From Prunella strophiata (taxonomy: Eukaryota; Chordata; Aves; Passeriformes; Prunellidae): a stretch of 64,000 nucleotides of DNA. Position numbers and translations under genes: made by a program. The stretch covers positions 55,619,626 to 55,683,625 of the forward strand of contig JAZBQD010000014.1 of assembly GCA_036583965.1 (NCBI GenBank), written 5' to 3'. The notes under the pieces were generated by a model. It ran no database searches, had not been told where the DNA came from, and saw only the letters and a program-made list of their open reading frames with translations. This document shows positions 37,523 through 49,300 of this stretch, piece after piece (the first letter of the stretch is position 1; each line of letters begins with the position of its first letter).

Positions 37523-38084
37523 TATCCATATACTGCATTTCAAAATTTGCTACATATAACCTCAGATCTTTATACAAAAAGCCTTTCTGTTCAGCTGTAG
37601 ATCCAACTACTGACATAATAAAGAAAAATATCTTTGTTTATCTGGAAGCTTCATTACAGCAACAAATTTGCAGGTTACTCAAACAATGACAGTTATATGG
37701 ACCATAACTGGTACTGATATATGAGAGCAATGAAAGAGAATTCCCTGATCATCACATTCAGAACAGAAGGCATCATATCCAGAACATGACTTTGATACCT
37801 AAATATTTTCCTTCAGACAATATACATTATACAGAGAACTCTTGTTTTGAGAATAAAGGGAAGGAAAAAAAAAGAAGAAGAAAAAGAAAGGCTAGCTGTA
37901 TTCCCCAAATAGTTCCTTGTGGGTAAACTATTTCTGCAATAAAAGGACACACACTGTATTTCTGGATGTAGTGAGGTCAGATCTGGAGGGACAACTGCAG
38001 TACATGTATTTACACCTGAATATCAGAGAAGATAATATGACATATATTTGATATTATTATAATGTAAATGTATGATATTGAGAC

Positions 38085-38137
<53 letters not shown>
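38085..38137. repeat. (ATAG)n microsatellite
   Basis: About 13 uninterrupted ATAG units, followed by a few degenerate ones. A perfect tetranucleotide array of this length is likely to vary between individuals. Confidence 0.97.
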
Positions 38138-38550
38138 GAAATAGATATAGTTTTACAGTCATTTAATGAATTCAGAGATCTAAAGAAATTATTAGAGGAT
38201 TATTCTAAATCAGGAACACAGCAATTTGTCTTTTATTTTGGCAAAGGGGAAGCACAAGCATTATATTTTTTCTCAAGTGCTAAGCAATTAAAAAAGAAAA
38301 AATAGTGGACAACTGCATAAATAATGGAAAATGGTATGATGGTATGGTGGATCACAAGGTGAATAATGATCCAAAAATACAATATTATTGTAACAAAGTG
38401 AAGTATAATCTTGGTATTTATTGGCAGGAAACAAAAGACGAGGTAAGTGTCTCCTGAAGTTCCAACAACAGCACTTTTCTCAGTTCATGGCTTCATCTTT
38501 TAAGAAAGATGTAGATAAATTAGATCTGTTTTTAATTAGAGCTACCTAGA

Positions 38551-38755
38551 TAGGAAAGGGAGATTTACATTAGATGCTAATTGAAAACAGCTCATCTCTC
38601 AGGACAATTAAATAAATAATGGAGCTGTTTATTATTGATAGTGAATCCACATTTCAACACATGTTTAAGAATAAGTTAATAAATACCCATTGGGGTGATC
38701 CTAATTCACATAAGAGGATAGACTAGACAGCGTCCTCAGATCCATTTCAGCCTAA
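38551..38755 (+). mobile_element. Old CR1 LINE, 3'-end fragment
   Basis: GGGAGATTTACATTAGATGC resembles the CR1 segment with a GATTGGATATTAGG-like core. About 160 bp later GATAGACTAGACAGCGTCCT and TCCATTTCAGCCTAA match the CR1 segment that normally reads GGACTAGATGA then TCCCTTCCA. The middle is badly diverged and the octamer tail is lost. Confidence 0.6.
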
Positions 38756-38831
38756 CACATACATTTGATCACTGTACAGTTATTCAGATCACTCATTGTT
38801 CAAGAACTCCTATTGTAGAATCTCTAATCAG

Positions 38832-38925
38832 CTCTCTCCCCATCTCTATTACTTTCTCTTCTTTTCTTTCTTCCTCTTTCTCCCATCAATTGTCTGTCTT
38901 TCGGCCCTCCCTCTGTCCTTTCTGT
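38832..38925. repeat. Pyrimidine-rich tract
   Basis: A run of C and T with few purines on the plus strand, including CTTTCTCTTCTTTTCTTTCT. It is an imperfect low-complexity tract with no evident function. Confidence 0.7.
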
Positions 38926-40890
38926 ATGCACTTAAAGTCACACATTCTGTTTGTACTGGAAATTTCTGAGATATCTGCCTTTAGCAACCTTAGCATGTTA
39001 AGGAACATCCTATTTTTAGAGATAAGATATCTGTTCCCTACAGACTACATCAAGGTCCAAATTTAGATAAAATATTCTTTAAGCTACTCATACTCTCACT
39101 ACAGGACCAGAAAACTGCAATGAGTTGGTACTTCTGGGTAATTTTTATTATAATTTTTATTACCAAAGTAATAGGAAGATAGACTGTACATTAGCAAAAT
39201 TATCAGGTTAGAGAAAAAGAGACTCTTGATACTTAAGAGATTAGGTGTTCAGTTCAGTTTTCTCTGGTTCTCCCAAGCACAGAGTCAGATTTTTTTTTGC
39301 CTGTTCACTACCATCACAGCTACCTGTTCATGTTTGCACAAGCAAAAAACTGCCTCCAGTTTAACCTGTGGATCATTCTGTTTCATGAAAACCAATGTCA
39401 TGTGAAAGACAAAAAACTGTCTTGTACCATAAATTTATTTCCTATCATTTCTTTTGAGACTGTTGACACAGGGATTGGGTAGAGATAAATGGAAGTGCAC
39501 TCAAATGAAAGGATATAAGGATTTAATAGTTCCTAGTTCCAGGTGAAATGCAGTCAAACAGGAGTGTAGGAACTGTTTCTAACAAAGGCCTAAAGGAAGA
39601 CTTTACACTTAGAGCACCCTCTTGGAGATATAATCCCCTCTGGGACTGTTTCCTAATACTGAAATCAGGCCATGTTATCTGGTTAGAACAGGTTCTTTGC
39701 CCTACTTTGTCCCCAGTTATATAAAGCTGAATGGGACAGACTATTCTGTTATACAAAATCATACAAAAGCCATAACAATATCAATAAATGTATTTTGACT
39801 TTTTGAAATAGCAGCTTGCAAATCTCCCACTAAGAAGGAGTACAGTCCCCTATATAAAAAATCCATATTCACTGGCATAGAGGTTATTAGAATAGCTATA
39901 TTTATGTGCAGTTTAGAGGGGACAGTATAAAGGATTGACTAAAAGCTCACATGTCTGGCAAGTCCAAAAGTGCACACATGAAGAAAAATCCTTACTTGAG
40001 AAGAAAATCAGCCTTTGCCTAGAATGTGCAGGAATCTGCAGGATGCTTTTCAGACAATCTGGAAAGAAAGACTAGTGAAGTTACAGCGGGTACCAGAGAG
40101 CCCACTTACAAGATGTTAGCAAAGGCCCTCTGCTGTGAAGTGTGTGGAGTGCCTGGCCAAACACTAATGAAGAAAGCCACAGGAATCCCATACTGGAAAC
40201 TGAAAGTTAAGCAGTTAAATATGAACATATGGAGCTAGGCAAGCTGTAGGAGCCCCAGAAAGTGGTGATGGTTTAGACAATAGCACTCATCATTCCTCAC
40301 AGGATGATCATATCAATAAGAGTCTCAGAATTGTATCAGTTAAAATGGATGGCTTCACTTAAAATGGACAACCACCATCAACATAATCAGTGAAGGGAGT
40401 CATGGTGACTCAATGAAAAAAAAAAAAAAAAAAAAACCAACATAAAATTTCACTTGAAATTTGGTCATAATCAGCATTGTGCTAATTTTACCAGGAGCTA
40501 ACAGACTGTCAACAACATATAAGGGGGAAGATCTTAGAGAATGGCAAGTGAAAGCACATTCACTCCTGTGAAAGGTGATACTTTTATTCTTTGCATTAAT
40601 AATCTCTGGTATAATATGACAATACTAAAATACAGTCAGAAATTTATTTGTGTACTAATGTTTTGTTACTTTTGATTTTGCTTGGTTTATTTTGTGTCTG
40701 TGCTTGACTGCTGGAAAACACACGGCCTTTCTGATTTTCACACAAAAAACAAGGGCCCAGTGAGTGAGAAAAGTTTGAGGAATCACTGCTAGCTATCACC
40801 TAGAATCTCAAATGAAACCATGAGTCTGTTTCATGTAGCTTCATTTCACTTGGTAACAGAGATAGTTTCCTTTCATTTTACAGTCTTCAA
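38926..40890. other. Intergenic stretch without recognised features
   Basis: AT-rich DNA containing a 21-A run at 40416-40436. No source repeat for that A run is recognisable upstream of it. No supported gene or RNA. Confidence 0.55.
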
Positions 40891-41059
40891 GTCACAGAGT
40901 AGTTAGAAGTTAGAGGAAACTTCTGGAGATCATTTAATCAAATCTCCCTGCTCAAAGTAGGGTCAGCTGGGGATACAGGTAACTCAGAACCCTCTGTGAG
41001 GATGCAGATCAGCAAACCCTGGTGAAAATCCTCTTCTAGTGTTCAAACACCCTTACAAA
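40891..41059 (-). mobile_element. CR1 LINE 3'-end fragment, reverse orientation
   Basis: On the plus strand it reads as the complement of a CR1 3' end: GTCACAGAGTAGTTAGAAGT, then GGAGATCATTTAATCAAATC, CCCTGCTCAAAGTAGGGTCA and TCTAGTGTTCAAACACCCTT. An (AAT)n run (41058-41079) directly adjoins its internal end. Confidence 0.85.
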
Positions 41060-41079
41060 TAATAATAATAATAATTATT

Positions 41080-42928
41080 TAATTGTATTTCAATTTATGC
41101 ACATTTTATCTTGACTCATCATAATAATTTAGTCAAAACTCAACCAAAATGGAAGAAATCAAAGATTTTTTCTGAGAGAAGGGGGTGACAGAAGCTATTG
41201 CTGTTCAGCTGAGCAGTAGCATGCAATACTAACTACCACATGGATCTAGAGGCCACCATGGCATAGATGTCTTCCATGGGCTTCCACGTCCACAGAAATT
41301 TTACTGCAGTCAACTCCTCATTAGTCCTGGCAATAAGCTACATGAATAATGTTTTCTTGCTCCAAAGCTTTATATAGAAATTATGTTATTTGATAGGGAC
41401 AAAAATGAAACCTACCTGGCAGTCTAAGAAACAGAAATTTGCAAAACACTAACAAAAGTTAGAGCTAAGGCAGCTTACAGTATTTATTGCTAAAACAAAG
41501 TTTAAGGAAACATTTTAAAATCAGTGTAGAACATGCATTTAGTTTATAAAAAATGAAAATATCAATAGCATTTTCAAACTTTGCTCAAATTATCAGAGAT
41601 TAAATTCCTAATGACTGAGTAAAGAGGTTAAGGAAAATAAGAGCAAAGTGTTAATTGCATCTTTAAAATTCTGCTAATTTTATTTTGTTTAATTAAAGAT
41701 TAATAGTTTGAACTTTTCCTCAATAGTGAGTAACATAACAGAGTAAAATCACATTCCAGATATTGCAAAAAAAAAAAAAAAAAATTTGCAGGGAAGCTGA
41801 GAGACAATTTCATATCATGCTATGTTTGATTGTTTGTTTGTCTTGGGGGTTGTTTGTTTGTTTGTTTAACAAAATAAAGGGGGAAAAAATATACATAAAT
41901 TTAAAAAGCCCCAATACCCAATGTCTTGGTTTGCTTTCTCCTAAGCAATAAAGCAGATTCATTTTGAGCAAGGACTTTATCACAACCCCCCTAAATGTTT
42001 CCATGATCCTAGAATGTAGCATGTTCCATAAAGATGAACACTACAAATAATTGTTTTTAGTCAATTATATTTATTATAAAAGAACTTTAAAAAAACCTCT
42101 TCTCTGATCATTTCAATATAATGATTAAATCCTTTCTATGCCCCCTGCCCCACCCTCCTGCTGCAGCGCTGCTGCCTCGCGCTGCCATGAGCTGTCCCTT
42201 CAGCACCACAACCCACCACAGCAGCTGAATCACTTAAAGCCCTCCAGTCAACTCCATCAGCTCACTGTCTCTTGAGAGTGCTACCATCCTATTCAGACTC
42301 TAAGGATATATGTTTAAGAGACATAAATTAAGCTATTCAAATTGAGTTCTGAATTATGCATATGCAAAAGTAGTCATTTAGAAGAAACTAGAAACACTGG
42401 TAATTTTATAATCCACTGCTTGTATAAAAGACAAAGAAATTCCTTCAAAACTATTTGGTAAATATATACATGTCTGAAAACTCTGTCAGAATTGCAAAGC
42501 AAGAAATAATTTCTTCTCAACAAGTAAGCATGCATAATAGAATTCCTTTAAATGGCCAACTAATTTTACTCTATAAAACTTCATTTTTTTATATGGGTGA
42601 TTAGTGTAGGTTTTCCTTCCAAAACATTTGAGTGTCTATATGATACAAAATTCCTCCTCTGTAAGCACTAAAAAGACCATATGAAACAATGTCTTTAATG
42701 TGCTGCAGAACTGTGCTTCTTAGCCAATAGAAAAAAATGGGGAAAAAAAAAAAATCTGAGACTCTCACCTATTCATATATATTTCAAGATGAGATTAAAA
42801 GTCCAGGTTTAAAACTAAGACTAAATGCATTAAAATCTAGAGAGACTATTTAAACGACCACCAAGTTATTGTCTTCTACTGTATGTTTATATCTATAAAC
42901 ACACTTGCAAATTTCAGATGTAACTGAA
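41080..42928. other. Intergenic stretch, A and TTTG runs
   Basis: AT-rich DNA with an 18-A run (41767-41784) and a (TTTG)n tract (about 41829-41868). A compositional outlier of C and G is at 42140-42260 and is treated separately as a finding. No gene is supported. Confidence 0.55.
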
Positions 42929-43520
42929 TGTCCGGGATTCAGCTAGGGTAGAGTTCATTTCTTCTCAGTACCTGTTACAGTGCTGCATTTTGGATTCAGA
43001 ATGAGAATGGTATTCATAACACACAGAATTTTTGGTTTTTTGAAAAGTTGTGTTTACCCTAAGTCAAACACCCTTTTTTTTTTCCCCTTGTCTGATGCTC
43101 TGGCAGTGAGCAGAGCACAGAGGAAACAGGGTGGGAGCCCAGCTGGGACAGATGACCCGAAGAGACCAAAGGGTTATTCCACACTATAGAACATCATGCC
43201 CATTATATAAACTGGGAGAGTTACTCAGAAGGGGAGTCCAACCTGAGTTCAGGAAGGAAGGTCTGGAATCTGTCAGCAGGTGGTGAGCAATTGCATTGTG
43301 CACCACTTGGTTGGTGGGTTGTGTTTTTTGTTTATTTTTTCATTTTCTTTTTATTATCATTCATATTATTATTTACCATAATTATTGGGTTTTACTGTAT
43401 TTTCAATTATTAAACTGTTCTTAACATACAAGTTTTACTTCAATCCTCCTCCCCATTCAGGGAGGGGGTTTGAGAGTGTGGCTGCATTGTGCTTTATCTC
43501 CAGCTGGGCTGAAAACAACA
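42929..43520 (+). mobile_element. ERV 5' LTR
   Basis: A 592-bp LTR with TG...CA ends. From memory it matches a common avian LTR: TGTCCGGGATTCAGCTAGGG, AGTGCTGCATTTTGGATTCA, ATTCCACACTATAGAACATC, a TATATAA box at 43204-43210, GGTGAGCAATTGCATTGTGC, an ATTAAA polyadenylation-type signal at 43408-43413 and a GGGAGGGGGTTTGAGAGTG stretch near the 3' end. Five-base flanks do not match, so no target-site duplication is visible. A primer-binding-site relic and leader follow, so this is the 5' LTR of a partial provirus. A related LTR lies at 51376-51958 in the opposite orientation. Confidence 0.88.
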
Positions 43521-44820
43521 GTCCTTTTTGGCATGCAATGTGGAGCTCAAAGGGTTAAGGACAGATCTGACCAGGGGGTGTTAGAAGAAGATTAATATAA
43601 ACACTCATTGCATTGGTTTAACAGTTGCTAGTAACAATGTAGACTTATTTGGTCTCATATTTGTGGCTTTTTGTCTCTATTATACCAGTAATACATTCCT
43701 TGCAGTACATGTTCTCCATGGTGTGTTTCATAGGATGGGCTAATGATATGACAGTGTTGCTGGTTGGGACACCAGTCTGGAGTCTGCATTCAGCATTGCA
43801 GGCACTCTGTGCTTTGGAAGCCATCTCCTGGGAATGATTAATAGTCACATCTTTGTTGGTTTCTCTGTAGAGGAACAATCTATGGGGAAGAAACCTTCCT
43901 AATTTTTTTCTCCCCTCTTTTTTTCCCCTCTTGTCCTACTGGCTGATTACAGTAGTTCAGACTTTTAAAGATTTTGGATATCCTTTGACTACCATTGAAA
44001 CCAAACAGCTTTGTTTTGTTTTGTTTTGTTTTATTTTGTTTTGGTTTGGTTTGGTTTGTTTTTTTTTTTTTTTTTCTTGGAGCATTGTGGGAGGTAGTAC
44101 TGAAGTAATTTCACCCCTGAAAAATTACAACTGTTCTGATTACTAAGATTTGGAACAGGTGTGCCCTTAATAGGGCACAGATATAGCTAATGACATTGAG
44201 TAATATAAGAGGAGGAGCCAGCAAGAGAGGATGGACAGAATTCAGTTAGCAGTGCTGTGGTGAAGAAGGAGGATGGAGTCAGCACTGCTAGGAACAGAAC
44301 TTGTGAAAAGGTATGGAACTTTTTATGGCAAGGTAACATTTCAGAGCTTGTTGTTATAACTAGTAACTTTATCTGTGTCGATAATGACAGAGCATGTTGC
44401 TCTGTATGGTTCAGTTCTTCTTTAAGGTCAGAATAATAATTAAGATTATTATCCAGAGGTCTGCCGAAAAGCTGGATATTTCAGAATTGTGGGTTGATTT
44501 GGATTGTATGGACAAGTACCCAGGGCAGTTGTTAACTTCAACATGTTTGCACCTTACCTCTGAATAAGTCCAGAAGCCAGAAAAACTAGTAAAATATTTT
44601 TTTTTTTTTTAAGTGTGCTGGCACTTGGCACTCCAAAGAGAACCCAGGTCACTGCAATGTGTTGAGGCCTGGCCCAGGTTTATTGAGACATATTCAACAC
44701 TGCTCAGTGCCTGCAGGAGAAAAAGAAGGTCTCTAAATCTGACATGGAGACAACAACATAGGCCCTGCAGCTGCTCCAACCACTGTGACAGACACTGTGG
44801 CTGCAGTGTAATAGTTAAGA
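43521..44820 (+). mobile_element. ERV internal region: leader and gag-like remnant, 3' truncated
   Basis: Right after the LTR, 43529-43546 matches the primer binding site complementary to tRNA-Lys (the 1,2 type) at 13 of 18 positions; two mismatches look like CpG decay. A long leader follows, with TTTTG and GGTTT repeats (44009-44075) and a segment (44078-44390) that recurs at 17811-18124. From about 44610 a short frame (44613-44849, 78 codons) passes through CTGGCCCAGGTTTATTGAG and CCTGCAGCTGCTCC-type sequence that I place near the start of gag; this is tentative. The frame carries stops and shifts. No protease, polymerase or envelope segments follow, and recognisable sequence ends near 44820. 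There is no 3' LTR, so the element cannot be functional. Confidence 0.75.
44009..44075 (+). repeat. (TTTTG)n / (GGTTT)n and T-run tract
   Basis: A pentanucleotide array changes from TTTTG to GGTTT and ends in a run of T. It lies inside the ERV leader. Confidence 0.9.
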
Positions 44821-46221
44821 AGAATTACATTTGCTCCCTTTTGATGTAATGAGGAGATCGTTCCTGCTGGAAAGTTCAGAACTCCACCTTGTGGTGGTAA
44901 TTTTAACTGTTAGTTGAAAGCTGGGGAGATGAAAAGGAACATTGAGATGCAACCAGAGAAAGCAGGAGAAATTCAGGTTTGAACTACAGTGAATAAATTC
45001 TGTTGAGGTTTATTTGAAGAACCTTTCAAATTCACTGAAGATGTGAGGCAAGGAAAAACTGTGTAAGGATATCTTTATCTGGGGAAAAAAAAATACAGAA
45101 CACCACAATGTGTAATATTCACTGTGGAGATAGGCTTCATCACTGCTATACTTCTGTCAAGACAAATGCCTGAAAGTTAGCACATATCTATGCTTACAGA
45201 GAGCATTCTATGGGTTCCTTTAGCTTTCCTCTAGCAACAAATGCCAAACATTCTGCTGGACTTGAATTGTTCAAGGAATTGACCATCTCCCACCACAGAT
45301 TGCATTAAATACCTGATAATCAACAACATAAATTCCAACACTCAATGTTTCTATATGAAAAGTAAAAAAATCTGCTAGTAAAAGATGCATGCTTTTTATT
45401 TCTAAAACAGTATCTAGGTATATAAATATTAAATTTTCCCCAACTTAAAACAAAATGATCATAGCATCAGTCTGATGTACAGAAGCTGAGACATTATTAT
45501 GCTTCTATTAAAAAAAAAATCCAGGCACTACCATTTTAATTATAATGTTGTGGTTTTGTTTTTCATTATCCTACAGAAAAAGAGGTTTCAGGGTGACAAG
45601 TTGGCTGAGCATGTTACTATTCCAATGCCTAGAATTCCACTGATGCTCTGATTTATCTGTTTATTTTTGGTGAAGCATTTTGAGGATCCCTGTTTCCTTT
45701 CATTATACTGCTGACTTGTAACTGAGAATCATATGCTCTACTGCTGACGTATCTTTGTAGAAAGCATAAAATGAATTAGCTAAGTTATTAAAAAAACTAA
45801 TTTATCTAGTAATCCTTGTTTGGTGTCTTTGTTTGTTTGTTTACACTGTTTAACTAATTATTTTACTTGGAAAAATCATTACCATGCCACAGAAAGTGTT
45901 TTCCTGGGGAAGAGGCCAATTCTTGTTGAAATTCTGATTTCTTCAGTCACAGAAATGCATAAGGTAAAAAAACAGAGAATCTTGACTACTAGGGATCCTC
46001 AGCTGTTCAGTGTAAGTAACAAACTCTCATTCCTGGTCAGATATTTCTTTATTACTGGAAGTATCAATTTGTTGCAAGAGATATGAATAGCTCTACATAT
46101 CATCACATACAAACAGAAGCAGAATAAGACATCATCAACTATTGCTTTGTATTCTGGTCTAAGCCCTTCTGAGCCATCAGGAGTCTCCTGCAGAAGGAGG
46201 GTGCTGATAGCAAAGTCGAGG
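44821..46221. other. Intergenic stretch without recognised features
   Basis: AT-rich DNA after the truncated provirus. No gene, RNA or classifiable repeat is seen. The 88-codon frame at 45820-46086 has no recognised homology. Confidence 0.55.
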
Positions 46222-46370
46222 CACTCTGACAGAGTTCAAGACACGTTTTGTCAATGCTCCCAGGCACATGATGTGATCCTGGGGTCTTCTGCACAGGGCC
46301 AGCAGTTGGATTTGATGATCCTGGTGGTTCCTTCCAACTCAGCGTATTCTATGATTATATTCTATGATTT
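46222..46370 (+). mobile_element. CR1 LINE, 3'-end fragment
   Basis: GACAGAGTTCAAGACACGTT, TGCTCCCAGGCACATGATGT, CTGCACAGGGCCAGCAGTTG, GATTTGATGATCCTGGTGGT and CCTTCCAACTCAGCGTATTC follow the 3' end of a CR1 subfamily, closing with repeated TTCTATGATT units. It lies inside a 143-codon frame (46147-46578) that is incidental. Confidence 0.9.
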
Positions 46371-49300
46371 TATGCTGATCTTCTTAGAGAAGACACTAGA
46401 AATAGGCTTAGAAAAAGTATTCCTGTGTTCTCTGTGTACACCAGAGAACACTGTGCCCCAACAGCTCACACTAAAAACATGTCTGCACACAAGCACTGTG
46501 CACCCCTGTCCAGCTAGTATTTCAGAAAGCCATTGTGTAAAGCTTCAGGAACAAGGACCAAGCCTTTTCAACAAATAAATGAGTTCATACCTGTCCCTGG
46601 AATATACCCTTATGGACCACCACCAGACTCTTTAAAATTATTCCATAACTATAAACAAATCTACATCATCCTAATACACAAGGCACACACACTGGTACAT
46701 TTCTATCCTGACATGAAACTAGTAGCAAAAGTAATAAATAGCTTACGTTCAGGGATTGCAGATAACTATAAACATTTAGGTCATGATAGTATAAAATTTT
46801 TAGCCACCAGAGTAGAGTGAAATCCACGATACAGCTATCAAAAATAGTAAGCTTTCATTATTTTTATCATGGTTGCTTCTTAATGAAATGTTTCTACCAT
46901 TATTCTGTGCTGCACAAAGAAATCAGAATGAAGGCGTGCCAAACTTGTGTGCAATTGCAGCAGAACTCTGTAAGAAAATAAAGGTTTTAGTAGAAGAAAT
47001 TAAATACTTTTCTCATCTTCCTTTGGTTCCTATACTGATCAATGCACCCTACCTTGAGGCACCTGAATTAAAATGGAGCTCAGTGTATGAATTATTGAAA
47101 CATAATAGATATTAGGCAGAACAGACAAGCAAAAAAGCACTTCACACCAAGACTTCTCCAAACCCCAACATCTAAATTTGCAGATTTATGTACCTCAGTC
47201 ACCAGGGAAATAAGAGGTTTCCTAGATCTCTTCTCCTTTGTCTCATCTTTTCCCTCAGGTTCTTACAGCTAACCTGCCCACAGAGCTCTCCTCACACTAG
47301 AAAATAGGCAGGAGTTTCATTTGGAACTTCCACATTTCTGTCTCTTATTTTCAGAATCTCCAGGTTCAAAATTCACCAGATGCCCATGTAACTTTTCTAC
47401 TTTTTATGCTCATTCTCTCTGGGAGGCAAGTAAAGCCCTATTAGTTATTGTCTTCTTGGGTCTGATGGCTTTACATAGCTTGTAAATGTGTTATTTTTGT
47501 TATGGTATTTCAAATGGCCACTTTTAAGGATGGTTTATGTATGCACTCTGTCTGTGACAGTACTTGATGTTTTATTGCAATTTTTATGATACAATGAGCT
47601 TTAGAGAGGGAAGATATTGACAATAACTTAGGGTCAATTTCTAAGTGAGGAATTTTTTTCTGAAAGAAACTTAGCCTATATGCCTTTATCACAGCCAAAT
47701 TCTTCATGATACAATAATCAGAGTCCACCTAAAGTGCTTGCTTTCATTAGTGTTAATTTGGTATGAGCAGATTTTCTACCATGATTTCTATAGGACTTTT
47801 TTTTTTTCAGCTTCTCAGGGATTCCACTCATCTGCCAAGGGCCAAGGAGCTCATCTGAGCAGTGTCTCAGCACCTTCTCCTGCAGTGACCCCCCCAAGTA
47901 TTGCCCTGCCCTGGGACTGCCACTTGCTGATTGCAAGATGCTTCCTTTGGTACCTCTCTTCTTTGTGAAGCCACCATTTGTGCCTTACTCAGCACCATTA
48001 GTCAGTGTTGCTGGCAATCCCTCACATTAGGAAAATATACAGAAGTAGTCTAAGGAAATACACTTTACAGAAGAAATTCCACTGAAAATGAAATAAAGCC
48101 CCATAAAAAACTAAACAAAAATAAGTTCTGTAAGCAGAACTTTTGTTTCTTGAACAAAAGAAATTAAGAAATTCTTAAAAGCAGATGCATAACAAAAGAA
48201 TCTTAATTAGACTTGTGTTACAAATCCAACACAGTGTTTCTGATGAAATGCACACTAGTTTTGCTTTTATATTTTTAGAAAAAAACGGTATGACTTTCTC
48301 AATGATCTTAAATTGCATTTCCTATGAAAGTTCTTAAGTAGTATCTGTGTCAGAATCTGTATATTCTGTTGTGAACTACCAACAACAAAGCCAGCCCACA
48401 ACTTAGAACTATTAATTATGCCAATACGTAGATTATTTGCATACATTATTCAACATTGTCAGGTATTTAGGAGTACTGTTCACAGTCATGAGAATTTAAA
48501 TCTAACTTTTGCAATTTAATATTTGTAAGCATATTCATCAAAATATTTTAGAATGCTTCTGGCACTGCATATATTACTTTCATTTTACAGAGACCAACTT
48601 TTTTCCAATTTATCAAATATTTCTGATATATATGGCTACAGCCACAGGTACCTTTCCCTTCTGTGAAAAAATACAGACAATAAAGCACAGCAGTACATTA
48701 GAGTACTATTCCTAAAGCAGCTTCATTCAAACTCAGGTACTTTTCCCTTTAAAACATGTTATCTCATCAAATCAACTTCTCACTTGGGTATGACCTCATT
48801 TCCAAGAAGCAGTAAGTATGCCTGCTTATGGAGGACAACTTTAAAATTACTTACACTGTAGAATGGCTTTATTTAGACTTAAAAGAGCAAGCAACAGAAA
48901 CCAACACATAGGTCAATTATGGCTACATTTTTAAAGTATTTCTGAATTTTGTAGGTGTTTATATTATATAGGAATATATAAGGAGAATGGTTTTTTACAA
49001 AAATTTTGAGTTTCTTTAAAACCAAGCCAAATTAAGTACCAACTGAATATAAATATATTAATCAGATAACTTACTTGCTAATTTAGTAGTTTAATGTTGA
49101 AAAAAGAAAACAATAATTTCTTTTAATTATCATAGTTTGATTGCAAATAGCATAGTTTAAGATTAAAAGCTTTGACACAAAATCTGGTTTAATCTTACTA
49201 TCTATTATTTCTGATATATGTTATAGATAGATTAACTGTATATTTTTAAAGAAAAGCAAATATGTAAAAAAAATTATTTGCTCTTCTTCTTAATGATTTG

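Noticed and set aside
40416..40436. 21-A run as the poly(A) tail of a processed pseudogene
   Set aside because: No recognisable coding sequence precedes it and no target duplication was seen.
44869..44890. CCACCTTGTGGTGG as a CTCF site
   Set aside because: It lacks the core GGC and matches too few positions; a chance palindrome is as likely.
46147..46578. 143-codon plus-strand frame
   Set aside because: It includes a CR1 3' end in a non-coding part of that element, so it cannot be a native gene.
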